From 13-2-20CM-66-19 sp963760225 (GTDB lineage Bacteria > Pseudomonadota > Gammaproteobacteria > Steroidobacterales > Steroidobacteraceae), in NCBI GenBank assembly GCA_963760225.1, contig CAVXCD010000003.1:1736001-1800000 (forward strand): 64,000 bases of DNA. Reading direction: 5' to 3'. Every line of letters starts with the position of its first letter. Positions within the stretch are counted from its first letter, which is position 1. Made by a program: the position numbers and the translations under genes. Under the pieces are notes generated by a model that was not told the origin of the DNA, did not search any database, and saw nothing but the letters and a program-made list of their open reading frames with translations. Shown piece after piece: positions 38,482 through 49,191 of the stretch.

Positions 38482-40437
38482 GTGTTGCCCGAGCTGGGTC
38501 ATTTCGCCCTGATCCTCGCGCTGCTGCTGGCGGGGCTGCAGGCATTCTTCGGCATCGCAGGCGCTGCGCTCGGCCGCGAGCGCTGGATGGCCGCGGTCAT
38601 CCCGGCGGTCGCGGGCCAGGCGGTGATGGTCGCGACCGCGGTGGCGTGTCTCATCGCCGCCTTCGTGGGCGATGACTTCTCGGTGAGCTACGTCGCCGAG
38701 AACTCCAATACCGCGTTGCCGCTGTTCTACCGCGTCACGGCGTTGTGGGGTGCGCACGAGGGCTCGCTGCTCTTGTGGATCCTCCTGCTGGCGCTGTGGA
38801 CCCTCGCCGTGGCGGTCGGCTCGGGGCGCCTGCCGCCGCACTTCGCCGCGCGCGTACTCGGGGTGCTCGGCGTCGTGAGCTTTGGCTTCCTGCTGTTTAC
38901 GCTGGCCACTTCCAACCCGTTTGTGCGCCTTGATCCGCCGGCGCCCGACGGACGCGACCTCAATCCCATCCTGCAGGATCCCGGGCTGGCCGTGCATCCG
39001 CCGGTGCTCTATACCGGTTACGTCGGCTTCGCGGTGGCTTTCGCGTTCGCCTGTGCGGCGATGCTCGAAGGCCGGCTCGACCAGCAGTGGGCGCGCTGGA
39101 CGCGGCCGTGGACCGCGGTCGCCTGGGCGTTCCTCACCTGCGGCATCGCCATGGGCAGCTTCTGGGCGTACTACGAGCTCGGCTGGGGAGGCTTCTGGTT
39201 CTGGGATCCGGTCGAGAACGCGTCATTCATGCCGTGGCTGGTCGGGACCGCGCTGCTGCATTCGCTCGCGGTCACCGACAAGCGCGGGCTGTTCAAGAGC
39301 TGGACGCTGCTGCTGGCGATCCTGGCGTTCTCGCTGAGCATGCTCGGCACCTTCCTGGTGCGCTCCGGGGTACTGGTGTCGGTGCACTCGTTCGCAGCCG
39401 ATCCGATGCGCGGCGTCTTCATCCTCGTGTTCCTCGTCATCATGATCGGCGGCGCGCTCGCGCTTTACGCCTGGCGAGCGCCGCTGCTGAAGTCCACGGC
39501 CGGCTTCGAGCTCGGTGCGCGCGAGTCGTTTCTCCTCTTTAATAATGTGCTGCTGGTGATTGCCGCCGCGACGGTGTTCGCCGGCACGCTGGCGCCGCTG
39601 ATCTCGGACGCGCTCGGTCTCGGCACGGTCTCCGTCGGACCGCCGTACTTCAACCCGACGTTCATGATGTCGACGCTGCCGCTGCTCGCGCTGCTGGCGG
39701 TCGGCATCCACGCCGGCTGGAAGCGCGGCCGGCTCAAGGACAGCGCGCGCGCGCTGCTCGTGACGTGCCTCGTTGCGGCGGTGCTCGGCTGTGGTCTGGT
39801 GTTCGGGCTGTTCGCGCGCGGCGGGCTGCTCGCCTCCGTCGGGGCGACGCTCGGGCTGTGGATCGCGCTGTCCTCGCTGCTGGATCCGATCGACCGCTGG
39901 CGGCGGGGATTGTCCCTGCCGCGCGCGGTGCTCGGCATGACGGTGGCGCACCTGGGGGTAGCGCTGTTCGTCGTGGCGCTCACCACTGTGCAGTCCTTCA
40001 CCGTCGAGCGCGACGTGGCGCTGGCCGCCGGGGCGAGTGCCCGCGTCGGCGACTACGAATTTCGCTTCGACGGCGTGCAACCGCTCGACGGTCCGAATTA
40101 CTCCGCGCTGGCCGCCACGGTCGTCGTCACGCGCCACGGCAGCCGGGTCGCGGTGCTGCGGCCGCAGAAGCGCCAGTACTGGGTGCAGCGGCAGCTCACC
40201 AGCGAGACCGCCATCACCATGAATCGCGGCAACAACCTGCTGCTGGCGCTCGGGGACGACCTGGGTGCCGGTCGCTGGAGCCTGCGCGTGCAGATCCGCC
40301 CGCTGGTGAGCCTGGTGTGGCTGGCCGCATTCATCATGGCGCTCGGCGGCGCGCTGGCAGCCTCCGATCGACGCTATCGCGCCGCGCAGGCGACGCAGCC
40401 GGCGCTGGCGGGCGTCGCCGGCGAGCCGGCGCGATGA
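38482..40437 (+). CDS. ccmF: Cytochrome c heme lyase subunit CcmF
   Basis: 651 aa from GTG 38482, about 15 membrane segments. WWD motif GWGGFWFWDPVENASFMPWL and conserved His (WGAHEGSLLLWI, HPPVLYTGYVG, HSLAVTDKRG). Ligates heme to apocytochrome c with CcmH/I. Overlaps the next gene by 4 nt. Confidence 0.95.
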   Translation: MLPELGHFALILALLLAGLQAFFGIAGAALGRERWMAAVIPAVAGQAVMVATAVACLIAAFVGDDFSVSYVAENSNTALPLFYRVTALWGAHEGSLLLWILLLALWTLAVAVGSGRLPPHFAARVLGVLGVVSFGFLLFTLATSNPFVRLDPPAPDGRDLNPILQDPGLAVHPPVLYTGYVGFAVAFAFACAAMLEGRLDQQWARWTRPWTAVAWAFLTCGIAMGSFWAYYELGWGGFWFWDPVENASFMPWLVGTALLHSLAVTDKRGLFKSWTLLLAILAFSLSMLGTFLVRSGVLVSVHSFAADPMRGVFILVFLVIMIGGALALYAWRAPLLKSTAGFELGARESFLLFNNVLLVIAAATVFAGTLAPLISDALGLGTVSVGPPYFNPTFMMSTLPLLALLAVGIHAGWKRGRLKDSARALLVTCLVAAVLGCGLVFGLFARGGLLASVGATLGLWIALSSLLDPIDRWRRGLSLPRAVLGMTVAHLGVALFVVALTTVQSFTVERDVALAAGASARVGDYEFRFDGVQPLDGPNYSALAATVVVTRHGSRVAVLRPQKRQYWVQRQLTSETAITMNRGNNLLLALGDDLGAGRWSLRVQIRPLVSLVWLAAFIMALGGALAASDRRYRAAQATQPALAGVAGEPAR

Positions 40438-40970
40438 ACCGCTTCCTGCTGCCGCTCGGCGCCTTCCTGCTGCTGGCGGTCGTGCTGGCCGTCGGCATCT
40501 GGCACTCCCCGGAGAAAGGCGTGATCGCATCGCCGCTGCTCGGTCGGCCGGCGCCGCAGTTTTCACTCCCGGAGCTGAACCATCCCGGCCAGCAGCTGCA
40601 CTCGGCGCAGCTCAAGGGCCGCTGGTACCTGTTCAACGTGTGGGGCACCTGGTGCACGGAGTGCCGCGCCGAGCACGCGCTGCTGCTGAAGGTGCAGCAG
40701 GCCGGGGTCGTGCCGCTCATCGGCCTCGACTGGAAGGACGATGATGCCCAGGCGCGCGACTTCCTGACACAGCTTGGCAACCCGTACCAGGCGGTGGCGG
40801 TGGACGCCTCGGGACGCGCCGCGATCGAATGGGGCGTGTACGGTGCCCCGGAGACATTCCTGGTCAATCCGCAGGGCATCATCGTCTACAAGCACGTCGG
40901 CGCGCTCACCGACGACACCTGGACGCGGGACATCCTGCCGCGTGTCTCCGCCGCAGCCGCCGGCTCTTAG
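40434..40970 (+). CDS. ccmG: Thiol:disulfide interchange protein CcmG/DsbE
   Basis: 178 aa. A membrane anchor and a thioredoxin fold with active site WCTEC (Cys74, Cys77), plus the acidic GLDWKDDDAQARDFL segment and GAPETFLVNPQG typical of DsbE. Keeps apocytochrome heme-site cysteines reduced. Confidence 0.95.
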   Translation: MNRFLLPLGAFLLLAVVLAVGIWHSPEKGVIASPLLGRPAPQFSLPELNHPGQQLHSAQLKGRWYLFNVWGTWCTECRAEHALLLKVQQAGVVPLIGLDWKDDDAQARDFLTQLGNPYQAVAVDASGRAAIEWGVYGAPETFLVNPQGIIVYKHVGALTDDTWTRDILPRVSAAAAGS

Positions 40971-40971
40971 A

Positions 40972-41418
40972 ATGCGTGTGCCCCTGCTGGTGGTCGCCGT
41001 CGTGATGCTCGCCGTGCTGTGCGTGGCGGGCACCGCACGGGCGGTGGATCCGACCGAGCTGCCGGATCCGGCGCTGCAGGCGCGCTACTCCGCGCTCACG
41101 CATGAACTGCGCTGCATGCAGTGTCAGAACGAATCCCTGGCCGACTCGCCGGTCGAGCTCGCGGCGGATCTGCGCCGCGAGGTGCGCGAGCAGCTGCTCG
41201 CGGGTAAGTCGGATGAGCAGGTGCGCGCCTGGATGGCGGCGCGCTATGGCGACTTCATCCTGTTCCGGCCGCGCTACTCATGGCGCAACGCCTGGTTGTG
41301 GGGCGCGCCCGCGGTGCTGCTGCTGATCGGGGCGGTGGTCGCGTGGCGCATCGTGCGCGAGCGCACGGCATTGCTCGGCACGGACGATGCTCCCCTCGAA
41401 GAGGATCCGCCGCGCTGA
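40972..41418 (+). CDS. ccmH: Cytochrome c-type biogenesis protein CcmH
   Basis: 148 aa. Signal peptide, three-helix domain with the redox motif RCMQCQN (Cys48, Cys51), and a C-terminal membrane helix (GAPAVLLLIGAVVAWRIV). Starts 1 nt after ccmG; its stop overlaps the ccmI start. This is the short form of CcmH, with the TPR part encoded separately. Confidence 0.95.
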   Translation: MRVPLLVVAVVMLAVLCVAGTARAVDPTELPDPALQARYSALTHELRCMQCQNESLADSPVELAADLRREVREQLLAGKSDEQVRAWMAARYGDFILFRPRYSWRNAWLWGAPAVLLLIGAVVAWRIVRERTALLGTDDAPLEEDPPR

Positions 41419-42440
41419 TGGTCACCTTCGTGTTGCTGGCCGCGCTGCTCTGCCTCGCCGCCGTAGCGGCGGTGGTCGTGCCACTGCTGCGGCCGACTCC
41501 CGCCGGCAGCGCGCCCGCCTCGCGGGCGGCGCTCGCCGCGACGGCGCTGCTGCTGCTCGGGGCCGCCGGGTTGTACCTGTGCTGGAGCAACTGGCCGTGG
41601 CGCGCGCCCGCGCCAGGCAATTCCCCCCAGGCCATGGTGGCGCGCCTCGCGCGCCAGCTCGAGCACGATCCGCAGGACTTCGACGGCTGGCTGATGTTGG
41701 GACGCTCCTACACCGTACTGCAGGAATATCCGCTCGCGGTGCGCGCATTCGCGCGCGCCGACCGCCTCAGCGGTGGCAAGAGCGCCGAGGCCCTGGTGGG
41801 GCAGGCGGAGGCGCTGGCGCTTGCCGACCAGAGCGAGCTCGACGGCCGCGCGGCGCGCCTCATCGAGCGGGCGCTGCAGCTCGATCCGCGCTCCGGCAAG
41901 ACCCTGTTCCTCGGCGGGCTGATCGCCGCCCGCCAGGGGAATCTGCCGCTCGCGCGTGAGCGCTTCGCGGCGCTCCTCGCCATGGACCCGCCGGCGAACG
42001 TGCGGCCGCTGATCGAGCAGCAGATCAGCGTCATCGACGCTGAGCTCGCCCGCAAGCCCGCTGCAGCGCCGCAAACGGCGGCGGCCGCGGCGGATGCGGC
42101 ACAGACGGTGGTAACCGTCAATGTCAGTGTGTCACCGAAGCTCGCGGTGGCCGCGGCCGGGGGTTCCCTCTACGTGTTTGTCCGCGATCCCGCCGGGTCC
42201 GGTCCGCCGCTCGCGGTCAAGCGCCTGGAAAGTCACTTTCCCCAGAGTGTTGCCTTGAGCGCCTCGGACTCGATGATCCCCGGGCGCTCGTTTACGAGCG
42301 GCCAGAGCGTGCAGGTGGTGGCGCGGATAGCGCGCAGTGGCAGTCCGGTGGCGGTGAGCGGCGACCCCTTCGGGCAGATCACCTACCAGGTCGGGCGGGA
42401 CGGGGTCGTTGGCCTGGTGATCGATCGCCTGACACCCTGA
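41418..42440 (+). CDS. ccmI: Cytochrome c-type biogenesis protein CcmI (TPR)
   Basis: 340 aa. Two N-terminal membrane helices, then TPR repeats (DGWLMLGRSYTVLQEYPLAVRAF, GKTLFLGGLIAARQGNLPLA) that hold apocytochrome C-termini, then a periplasmic beta domain (VTVNVSVSPKLAV, LYVFVRDPAGSGPPLAVKRL). Last gene of the ccm operon. The 213 bp after it carry degenerate CTGACRTT-type repeats. Confidence 0.93.
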   Translation: MVTFVLLAALLCLAAVAAVVVPLLRPTPAGSAPASRAALAATALLLLGAAGLYLCWSNWPWRAPAPGNSPQAMVARLARQLEHDPQDFDGWLMLGRSYTVLQEYPLAVRAFARADRLSGGKSAEALVGQAEALALADQSELDGRAARLIERALQLDPRSGKTLFLGGLIAARQGNLPLARERFAALLAMDPPANVRPLIEQQISVIDAELARKPAAAPQTAAAAADAAQTVVTVNVSVSPKLAVAAAGGSLYVFVRDPAGSGPPLAVKRLESHFPQSVALSASDSMIPGRSFTSGQSVQVVARIARSGSPVAVSGDPFGQITYQVGRDGVVGLVIDRLTP

Positions 42441-42653
42441 CATTACGCTGACGTTACTACGCCCTGACATTCGCACATCAGGTTACAACGTAGGCATGCG
42501 CTGACGCCGCCGGTCAGGTTAGCCTGATGTTCGCCGTCCCCGGGCGGCGTTATTCTTGCCTCAGGCGAACCAACTGTTGTGTCATACCGGTTCATCCATT
42601 CCGCGCGACGCCTGACGGGTCCGCGGGTCAAGCGAACCAGAAGGAGAGCAGTG

Positions 42654-43010
42654 ATGGCTGAAGGAACAGTTAATGAAGGGCGCGTATCGCACCGCGGCTT
42701 TGCCTCCATGAATGCGGAGCGGCAGCGGCAGATCGCGAGCATGGGCGGCAAGGCAGTGCCGGACGAGAAGCGCAGCTTCTCGCAGAATCGCCGCCTGGCG
42801 GCGGAAGCGGGCCGCAAGGGCGGACAGAGCGTTCCCGGCGCGAAGCGCAGCTTCTCGCAGAACCGCGAGCTGGCGGCGATCGCCGGCCGCAAGGGCGGAC
42901 AGAGCGTTCCCGACGAGAAGCGCAGCTTCTCACAGCATCCGGAGCTTGCGGCCGAAGCGGGCCGCAAGGGTGGACAGGCCAGCCACGGAAGCGGCGCCCG
43001 CCCCCTGTAG
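42654..43010 (+). CDS. KGG-repeat stress-type small protein
   Basis: 118 aa, soluble and hydrophilic. An RGFASMNAERQRQIASMGG lead is followed by three near-identical repeats of about 27 residues with the core AGRKGGQSVPDEKRSFSQ. This is the glycine/lysine KGG family that includes stress-induced GsiB and Con-10 relatives, thought to be disordered desiccation or general stress proteins. AAGGAGA sits 7 nt before ATG 42654. A strong bidirectional hairpin follows. Confidence 0.88.
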   Translation: MAEGTVNEGRVSHRGFASMNAERQRQIASMGGKAVPDEKRSFSQNRRLAAEAGRKGGQSVPGAKRSFSQNRELAAIAGRKGGQSVPDEKRSFSQHPELAAEAGRKGGQASHGSGARPL

Positions 43011-43037
43011 GGCGGTTATTACCAGGGCAGGTGTCGA

Positions 43038-43072
43038 GGACGGCGTGCGCAGTGTCGCTGCGCACGCCGTCC
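43038..43072. terminator. 14-bp perfect hairpin between convergent genes
   Basis: GGACGGCGTGCGCA (43038-43051) and TGCGCACGCCGTCC (43059-43072) are exact reverse complements with a 7-nt loop. They lie between the ends of the KGG-protein gene and the minus-strand EamA gene, which fits a bidirectional terminator. Confidence 0.75.
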
Positions 43073-43076
43073 GGCC

Positions 43077-43502
43077 TCATGCCCGCAGCGTCACCAGCCA
43101 GGCGCCGGCGGTCACCAGCGCGATGCCCAGCCAGTTGACTGGCGCCAGCCGCTCACCGAGAAATCCCACACCGAACAGGGCGATGAGCACCACGCTCAGC
43201 TTGTCGAGGGGCGCCACGCGCGCCGCGTCGCCGACATGCAGCGCCCGAAAGTAGCACCACCACGAAGCCCCGGTCGCCAGCCCCGACAGGACCAGGAACG
43301 CCCAGGCACGCGGGGCGACCTGCGTGACTCCCGGCAGTGCGCGCGTCGCGAGCGCTACCGCCGTCAGCAGCACCAGGATCACCACGGTGCGGATGAGTGT
43401 CGCGAGGTCGGGATTGACGTCCGCCACGCCGAGCTTGGCGAAGATCGCCGTGAGCGCGGCGAACAGCGCTGACAGCAGCGCCCACACCTGCCAGGAAGCC
43501 AT
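43077..43502 (-). CDS. Half-size EamA/DMT-family transporter
   Basis: 141 aa with about five membrane helices: one EamA unit (AIFAKLGVADVNPDLATLIRT, ASWWCYFRALHVGDAARVAP, DKLSVVLIALFGVGFLGER). Full transporters have two units, so it probably works as a dimer. Substrate unknown. Divergent from the thiamine operon; the 118 bp between its start and the riboswitch should hold both promoters. Confidence 0.85.
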   Translation of the reverse strand: MASWQVWALLSALFAALTAIFAKLGVADVNPDLATLIRTVVILVLLTAVALATRALPGVTQVAPRAWAFLVLSGLATGASWWCYFRALHVGDAARVAPLDKLSVVLIALFGVGFLGERLAPVNWLGIALVTAGAWLVTLRA

Positions 43503-43620
43503 GGCGCTAGTGTCACACACCGGCGGCGCCGGCCGCAGCGCGTCCGCATACGGCGAGGCACCGGCAGTTCGCGGCGCACCCGGCATTGACCTTGGGCGCC
43601 GCTCGTACTACTTTCTGCGG

Positions 43621-43728
43621 CGAGCTAGGGGAGCCCCGGCAGGGGGCTGAGAGGCCAGCGAGCGCCGTGGGAGGGCGCGCCCTGGCGACCCTCCGTACCT
43701 GATCCAGTTAATGCTGGCGTAGGAAAGT
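43621..43728 (+). promoter_or_regulatory. TPP (THI-box) riboswitch
   Basis: Contains the conserved aptamer elements in order: GGGGAGCC start of the P2 side, GGCTGAGAGG (THI box, 43645-43654), a variable GC arm, and ACCTGATCCAGTTAATGCTGG with GCGTAGGAAAG closing. Binds thiamine pyrophosphate and switches off the thiC operon when thiamine is plentiful. Confidence 0.95.
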
Positions 43729-43744
43729 TTCCCTCGAGACGGCG

Positions 43745-43776
43745 ATCGCACCGGTGACACCGGCGGGCGATTCTTT
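43745..43776 (+). terminator. Candidate expression-platform terminator of the TPP riboswitch
   Basis: Nested stem ATCGC / GCGAT enclosing CCGGT-GAC-ACCGG, followed by TCTTT. It is 16 nt after the aptamer and 55 nt before thiC, so it could be the ligand-dependent terminator. A translation-blocking alternative is not excluded. Confidence 0.5.
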
Positions 43777-43830
43777 CCGACAACGTGCGGCATTCACCGG
43801 ATCTTCTGCCATGAAGCCAGGAGCGTGCCG

Positions 43831-45639
<1,809 letters not shown>

Positions 45640-45643
45640 CGAC

Positions 45644-46666
45644 GTGCAGGCGACGGTCATCGGCGCCGGCGTTGCCGGCCTCACCTGTGCCCTGGAGCTC
45701 GCCGAGCGCGGCGTCAGCGTGCAGGTGCTGGAGCGGGCCGCGGCCCTCGACGGCGCAGGCTGTTCGTGGTTCGCCGGCGGCATGCTGGCGCCGTGGTGCG
45801 AGCGCGAAGCCTCCGATCCGCTGATCGCGACGCTCGGCGTGGAGAGCCTCGGCTGGTGGCGCGAGCGCTTTGCGGGCACCGTGACGCGCGGCACGCTGGT
45901 CGTGGCGCACGCGCGCGATAGCGCCGAGCTCGGCCAGTTCGCGCGCCGCACGGCGCATTATCAGCACGTCGGCGGCGAGCAGATCGCGGCGCTCGAAGCG
46001 GAGCTCAGCGGGCGCTTCGCGCAGGGACTTTATTTCCCGGACGAAGGGCATCTCGACCCGCGCGCTGCGCTGCAGGCGCTCGCCGCGCGGCTGCGCACGC
46101 TCGGCGTGCCCATCCGCTTTGGCACCGAGGTCGGCAGCGCCACCCTCGACAGCGCCACCCCGGCGGGCCCCCTCATCGACTGCACCGGTCTCGGCGCGCG
46201 TGCGCACCTGCCGGGTCTGCGCGGGGTCAAGGGCGAGATGCTGCTGCTGCGGCTGCCCGAGCTGTCGCTCAGCCGCCCGGTGCGCGTGCTGCACCCGCGC
46301 ACGCCGCTGTACGTCGTGCCGCGCGGGGCGGGACTGTTCATGGTGGGCGCCACCATGATCGAGAGTGATGAGGCGGCGCACATCAGCGCGCGCTCCATGC
46401 TCGAGCTGCTGTCGGGGGCCTACGCCCTGCACCCCGCGTTCGGCGAGGCGCAGATCCTGGAGATCGCCACCGGCGTGCGCGCCGCTTTTGTCGACAACCT
46501 GCCGCGCATCAGCCGCGCGGGCGAGGTGCTGCACGTCAACGGTCTGTACCGCCACGGCTTCCTGCTGGCGCCGGCGCTGGCGCGTCGCGTGGCCGACGTG
46601 CTGCTGCACGCGCGGCATTTTCCGGAGGTGATGCATGAAGATAATCGTGAACGGCGCCGTGCATGA
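45644..46666 (+). CDS. thiO: Glycine oxidase ThiO
   Basis: 340 aa from GTG 45644, 4 nt after thiC. FAD motif VIGAGVAGLTCALELAERG, then CSWFAGGMLAPWCE, GHLDPRAALQAL, GLGAR and a C-terminal NGLYRHGFLLAPALA. Oxidises glycine to dehydroglycine for the thiazole ring, the aerobic alternative to ThiH. Overlaps thiS by 32 nt. Confidence 0.93.
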   Translation: MQATVIGAGVAGLTCALELAERGVSVQVLERAAALDGAGCSWFAGGMLAPWCEREASDPLIATLGVESLGWWRERFAGTVTRGTLVVAHARDSAELGQFARRTAHYQHVGGEQIAALEAELSGRFAQGLYFPDEGHLDPRAALQALAARLRTLGVPIRFGTEVGSATLDSATPAGPLIDCTGLGARAHLPGLRGVKGEMLLLRLPELSLSRPVRVLHPRTPLYVVPRGAGLFMVGATMIESDEAAHISARSMLELLSGAYALHPAFGEAQILEIATGVRAAFVDNLPRISRAGEVLHVNGLYRHGFLLAPALARRVADVLLHARHFPEVMHEDNRERRRA

Positions 46667-46832
46667 GACCGCCGCGGCGGAGCTGTCCGGCGTGCTCGGC
46701 GAGCTTGGGTTTGGCGAGGCGGTGGTGAGTACGGCGGTGAACGGTGAGTTCGTCCCCGCCAGCGTGCGCGCGCACACTGCGCTCGCCGCTGGCGATCGCG
46801 TCGAAGTGCTGGCGCCCATGCAGGGCGGCTGA
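46635..46832 (+). CDS. thiS: Sulfur carrier protein ThiS
   Basis: 65-aa ubiquitin-fold protein ending in the essential Gly-Gly (PMQGG). VNGEFVPAS and GDRVEVLAPMQGG match the family. The C-terminus is adenylated by ThiF and thiocarboxylated. GGAGG precedes ATG 46635. Confidence 0.96.
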   Translation: MKIIVNGAVHETAAAELSGVLGELGFGEAVVSTAVNGEFVPASVRAHTALAAGDRVEVLAPMQGG

Positions 46833-47605
46833 TGGTGCAGCTCTACCAGGTGGCGCTGCGCTCGCGGCTGCTGCTCGGCACGGCGCGCTATCCCTCGCCC
46901 GCGGTGCTGGCGGGGGCGGTGCAGGCGGCGCGCGCCGAGGTGGTGACGGTATCGCTGCGGCGCGAGTCGGGCGGTGAGCGCTCCGGGCAGGCGTTCTGGT
47001 CGCTGGTGCGCGGGCTCGGCGTGCGCGTGCTGCCCAACACCGCCGGCTGCCACAGCGTCAAGGAGGCGCTGACCACCGCGCATATGGCGCGCGAGGTATT
47101 CGGCACGACGTGGATCAAGCTGGAAGTGATCGGCGAAGACGACACGCTGCAGCCGGACGTCTTCGGACTCACCGAGGCGGCGCGGCTGCTGTGCGCGGAA
47201 GGGTTCGAGGTGTTCCCGTACACGACCGAGGACCTGGTGGTGGCGGAGCGGCTGCTCGCCGCCGGCTGTCGGGTGCTGATGCCGTGGGGCGCGCCAATCG
47301 GCTCGGGGCGCGGTCTCAACAACCTGTTTGGCCTGCGCGCGCTGCGGGCGCACTTTCCCGAGGTGCCGCTCATCATCGATGCCGGCCTCGGCGTGCCCTC
47401 GCACGCGGCGCGGGCGCTCGAGCTGGGCTTCGACGCGGTGCTCGTCAACACCGCGGTCGCCCAGGCGCGCGACCCGGTGCAGATGGCGGAGGCATTCGCC
47501 CTGGCGGTCGAGGCCGGCGCGGCGGCGCGGCTGGCCGGGCCGATCGAGCCGCGCGATATGGCCGCACCCTCCACGCCGCTCATTGGCACAGCGTTTCGCG
47601 GATGA
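46832..47605 (+). CDS. thiG: Thiazole synthase ThiG
   Basis: 257 aa (beta/alpha)8 barrel. LLLGTARYPSP, VTVSLRRE, LPNTAGCHSVKEA, WIKLEVIGEDDTLQPD (with the catalytic Lys), PWGAPIGSGRGL and NTAVAQARDPVQMA are all characteristic. Condenses DXP, dehydroglycine and ThiS-COSH to the thiazole. Start overlaps thiS stop. Confidence 0.97.
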   Translation: MVQLYQVALRSRLLLGTARYPSPAVLAGAVQAARAEVVTVSLRRESGGERSGQAFWSLVRGLGVRVLPNTAGCHSVKEALTTAHMAREVFGTTWIKLEVIGEDDTLQPDVFGLTEAARLLCAEGFEVFPYTTEDLVVAERLLAAGCRVLMPWGAPIGSGRGLNNLFGLRALRAHFPEVPLIIDAGLGVPSHAARALELGFDAVLVNTAVAQARDPVQMAEAFALAVEAGAAARLAGPIEPRDMAAPSTPLIGTAFRG

Positions 47606-48204
47606 AGCTGCCGCGCGTCTATCCGATCGTCGACAGCGCCGCCTGGGTCGCGCGGCTGGCGTCGCTCGGAGTACGGCTGGTGCAGCTGCGCATCAAGCAG
47701 CAGCCGCCCGCGGCGGTGGCTGCCGAGATCGTCGCGGCACGCGGCTGCTGCCTCGCGGCGGGCGCGCAGCTGATCGTCAATGATTACTGGCAGGCGGCGC
47801 TCGAGGCCGGCTGCGATTTCGTCCACCTGGGTCAGGGTGATCTCGACGGCGCGGACCTGGTGGCACTGCGCCGCGCCGGCGTGCGGCTCGGCATCAGCAC
47901 GCACGACGAGAGCGAGCTCGAGCGCGCGCTCGGGCTCGCTCCCGACTACGTGGCGCTCGGCCCGATTTATCCGACGCTGCTCAAAGTGATGCCGTGGGCG
48001 CCGCAGGGACTGGCGCGCATCGGCGTATGGAAGCGCCGCGTCGGCGCGCTGCCGCTGGTGGCGATCGGTGGAGTGACGCTCGAGCGGCTGCCGTACGTTT
48101 TGGCAGCCGGCGCCGACGTCGCCGCGGTGGTGACGGATATCGTGCGCGCGGCGCAGCCGGAAGAGCGGGTGCAGCAGTGGCTGCGCGTCGCCGCCGCGGC
48201 CTGA
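47602..48204 (+). CDS. thiE: Thiamine-phosphate synthase ThiE
   Basis: 200 aa TIM barrel. VQLRIKQ (phosphate and Mg region), LIVNDYWQAALEAGCDFVHLGQGD, YVALGPIYPTLLK and VAIGGVTLERLP. Joins HMP-PP and the thiazole phosphate. Overlaps thiG by 4 nt. Confidence 0.95.
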   Translation: MKLPRVYPIVDSAAWVARLASLGVRLVQLRIKQQPPAAVAAEIVAARGCCLAAGAQLIVNDYWQAALEAGCDFVHLGQGDLDGADLVALRRAGVRLGISTHDESELERALGLAPDYVALGPIYPTLLKVMPWAPQGLARIGVWKRRVGALPLVAIGGVTLERLPYVLAAGADVAAVVTDIVRAAQPEERVQQWLRVAAAA

Positions 48205-48215
48205 AGGAGGGACAG

Positions 48216-49191
48216 GTGAACGACCGCTACGCACGCCAGCGCGTCCTGCCGCAGGTCGGTGCGGAGGGCCAGTCGCGCCTGGCAGGGGCGGCGCTGCTGG
48301 TCGTGGGCGCCGGCGGGCTCGGCTGTGCGGTGCTGCCATACCTCGCCGCCGCCGGCGTAGGCCGGCTCATCGTGATCGATCACGATCGCGTCGAGGAGTC
48401 GAACCTGCATCGACAGCCGCTCTACCGCGTGAGCGACCTCGGCGCGCTCAAGGTGCACGCGGCGGCCGCGGCGCTGCGCGCCCTGAACCCCGAAGTGGCC
48501 ATCGAGGCCTGCGCCGCACGGCTCGACGCCGCCAATGCGCGCCAGCTGGTAGCCGCGACCGACGTGGTGATCGATTGCGCGGACAGTTTCGCCGTGACCT
48601 ACGTGCTGAGCGATGCCTGCCAGCTCGCCGGCCGGCCGCTGGTGAGCGCTTCGGTGCTCGGTCTGGCCGGTTACGTGGGCGCGTTCTGCGGCGGTGGCCC
48701 GAGCTACCGCGCGGTGTTTCCGGAGCTGCCACGCGCGGCCGGCTCGTGCGCCGCTTCCGGCGTGCTCGGCACCGCGGTGGGAGTTCTCGGCACGCTGCAG
48801 GCTCACCTGGTGCTCGGGTTGCTGCTCGACTGGCAGCCGCCGGTGCTGTCACGACTCATGTCCCTCGACCTGCGCACGCTGCACGTCGGTGACTTCTCGT
48901 TCGCGGCGGCGGCGGAGCCCGCCGGGCCGCTGCTCGCTTTCATCGCGCCGGGCGAGGTGCGCGCTGATGACATCGTGATCGATCTGCGCAGCGCGAGCGA
49001 AGCGCCGGTCACGGCAGTGCCCGGCGCGCTGCGCGAGAGCGTCGAGGATCTGGAGCGCGGCGGGCGGCAGTTTCCACCGGCGGCGCGGCTGGTCCTGTGC
49101 TGCCGCTCGCGGAGTGCGCGCCTGGCGTGCCGCGCGCGCGCTGCAACGCCAGGGATACGCCAGCCTCGCGCTGATTGCGCTCGGCGGGTGA
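48216..49191 (+). CDS. thiF: ThiS adenylyltransferase ThiF, frame shifted near its C-terminus
   Basis: GTG 48216 has AAGGAGGGA just upstream. E1-like fold: ARQRVLPQVGAEGQ, nucleotide loop GAGGLGCAVLPYLAAAGVG, DHDRVEESNLHRQ, VIDCADSF and AGSCAASGVLG. A rhodanese-like tail begins ADDIVIDLRSASE. At about 49107-49110 one extra base breaks the expected end: dropping it gives CCRSGVRAWRAARALQRQG and IALGG then TGA at 49189-49191, overlapping the thiD GTG. As given, the frame instead runs on through thiD to 49928, making an apparent 570-aa ThiF-ThiD fusion. I think separate genes are more likely. Confidence 0.85.
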
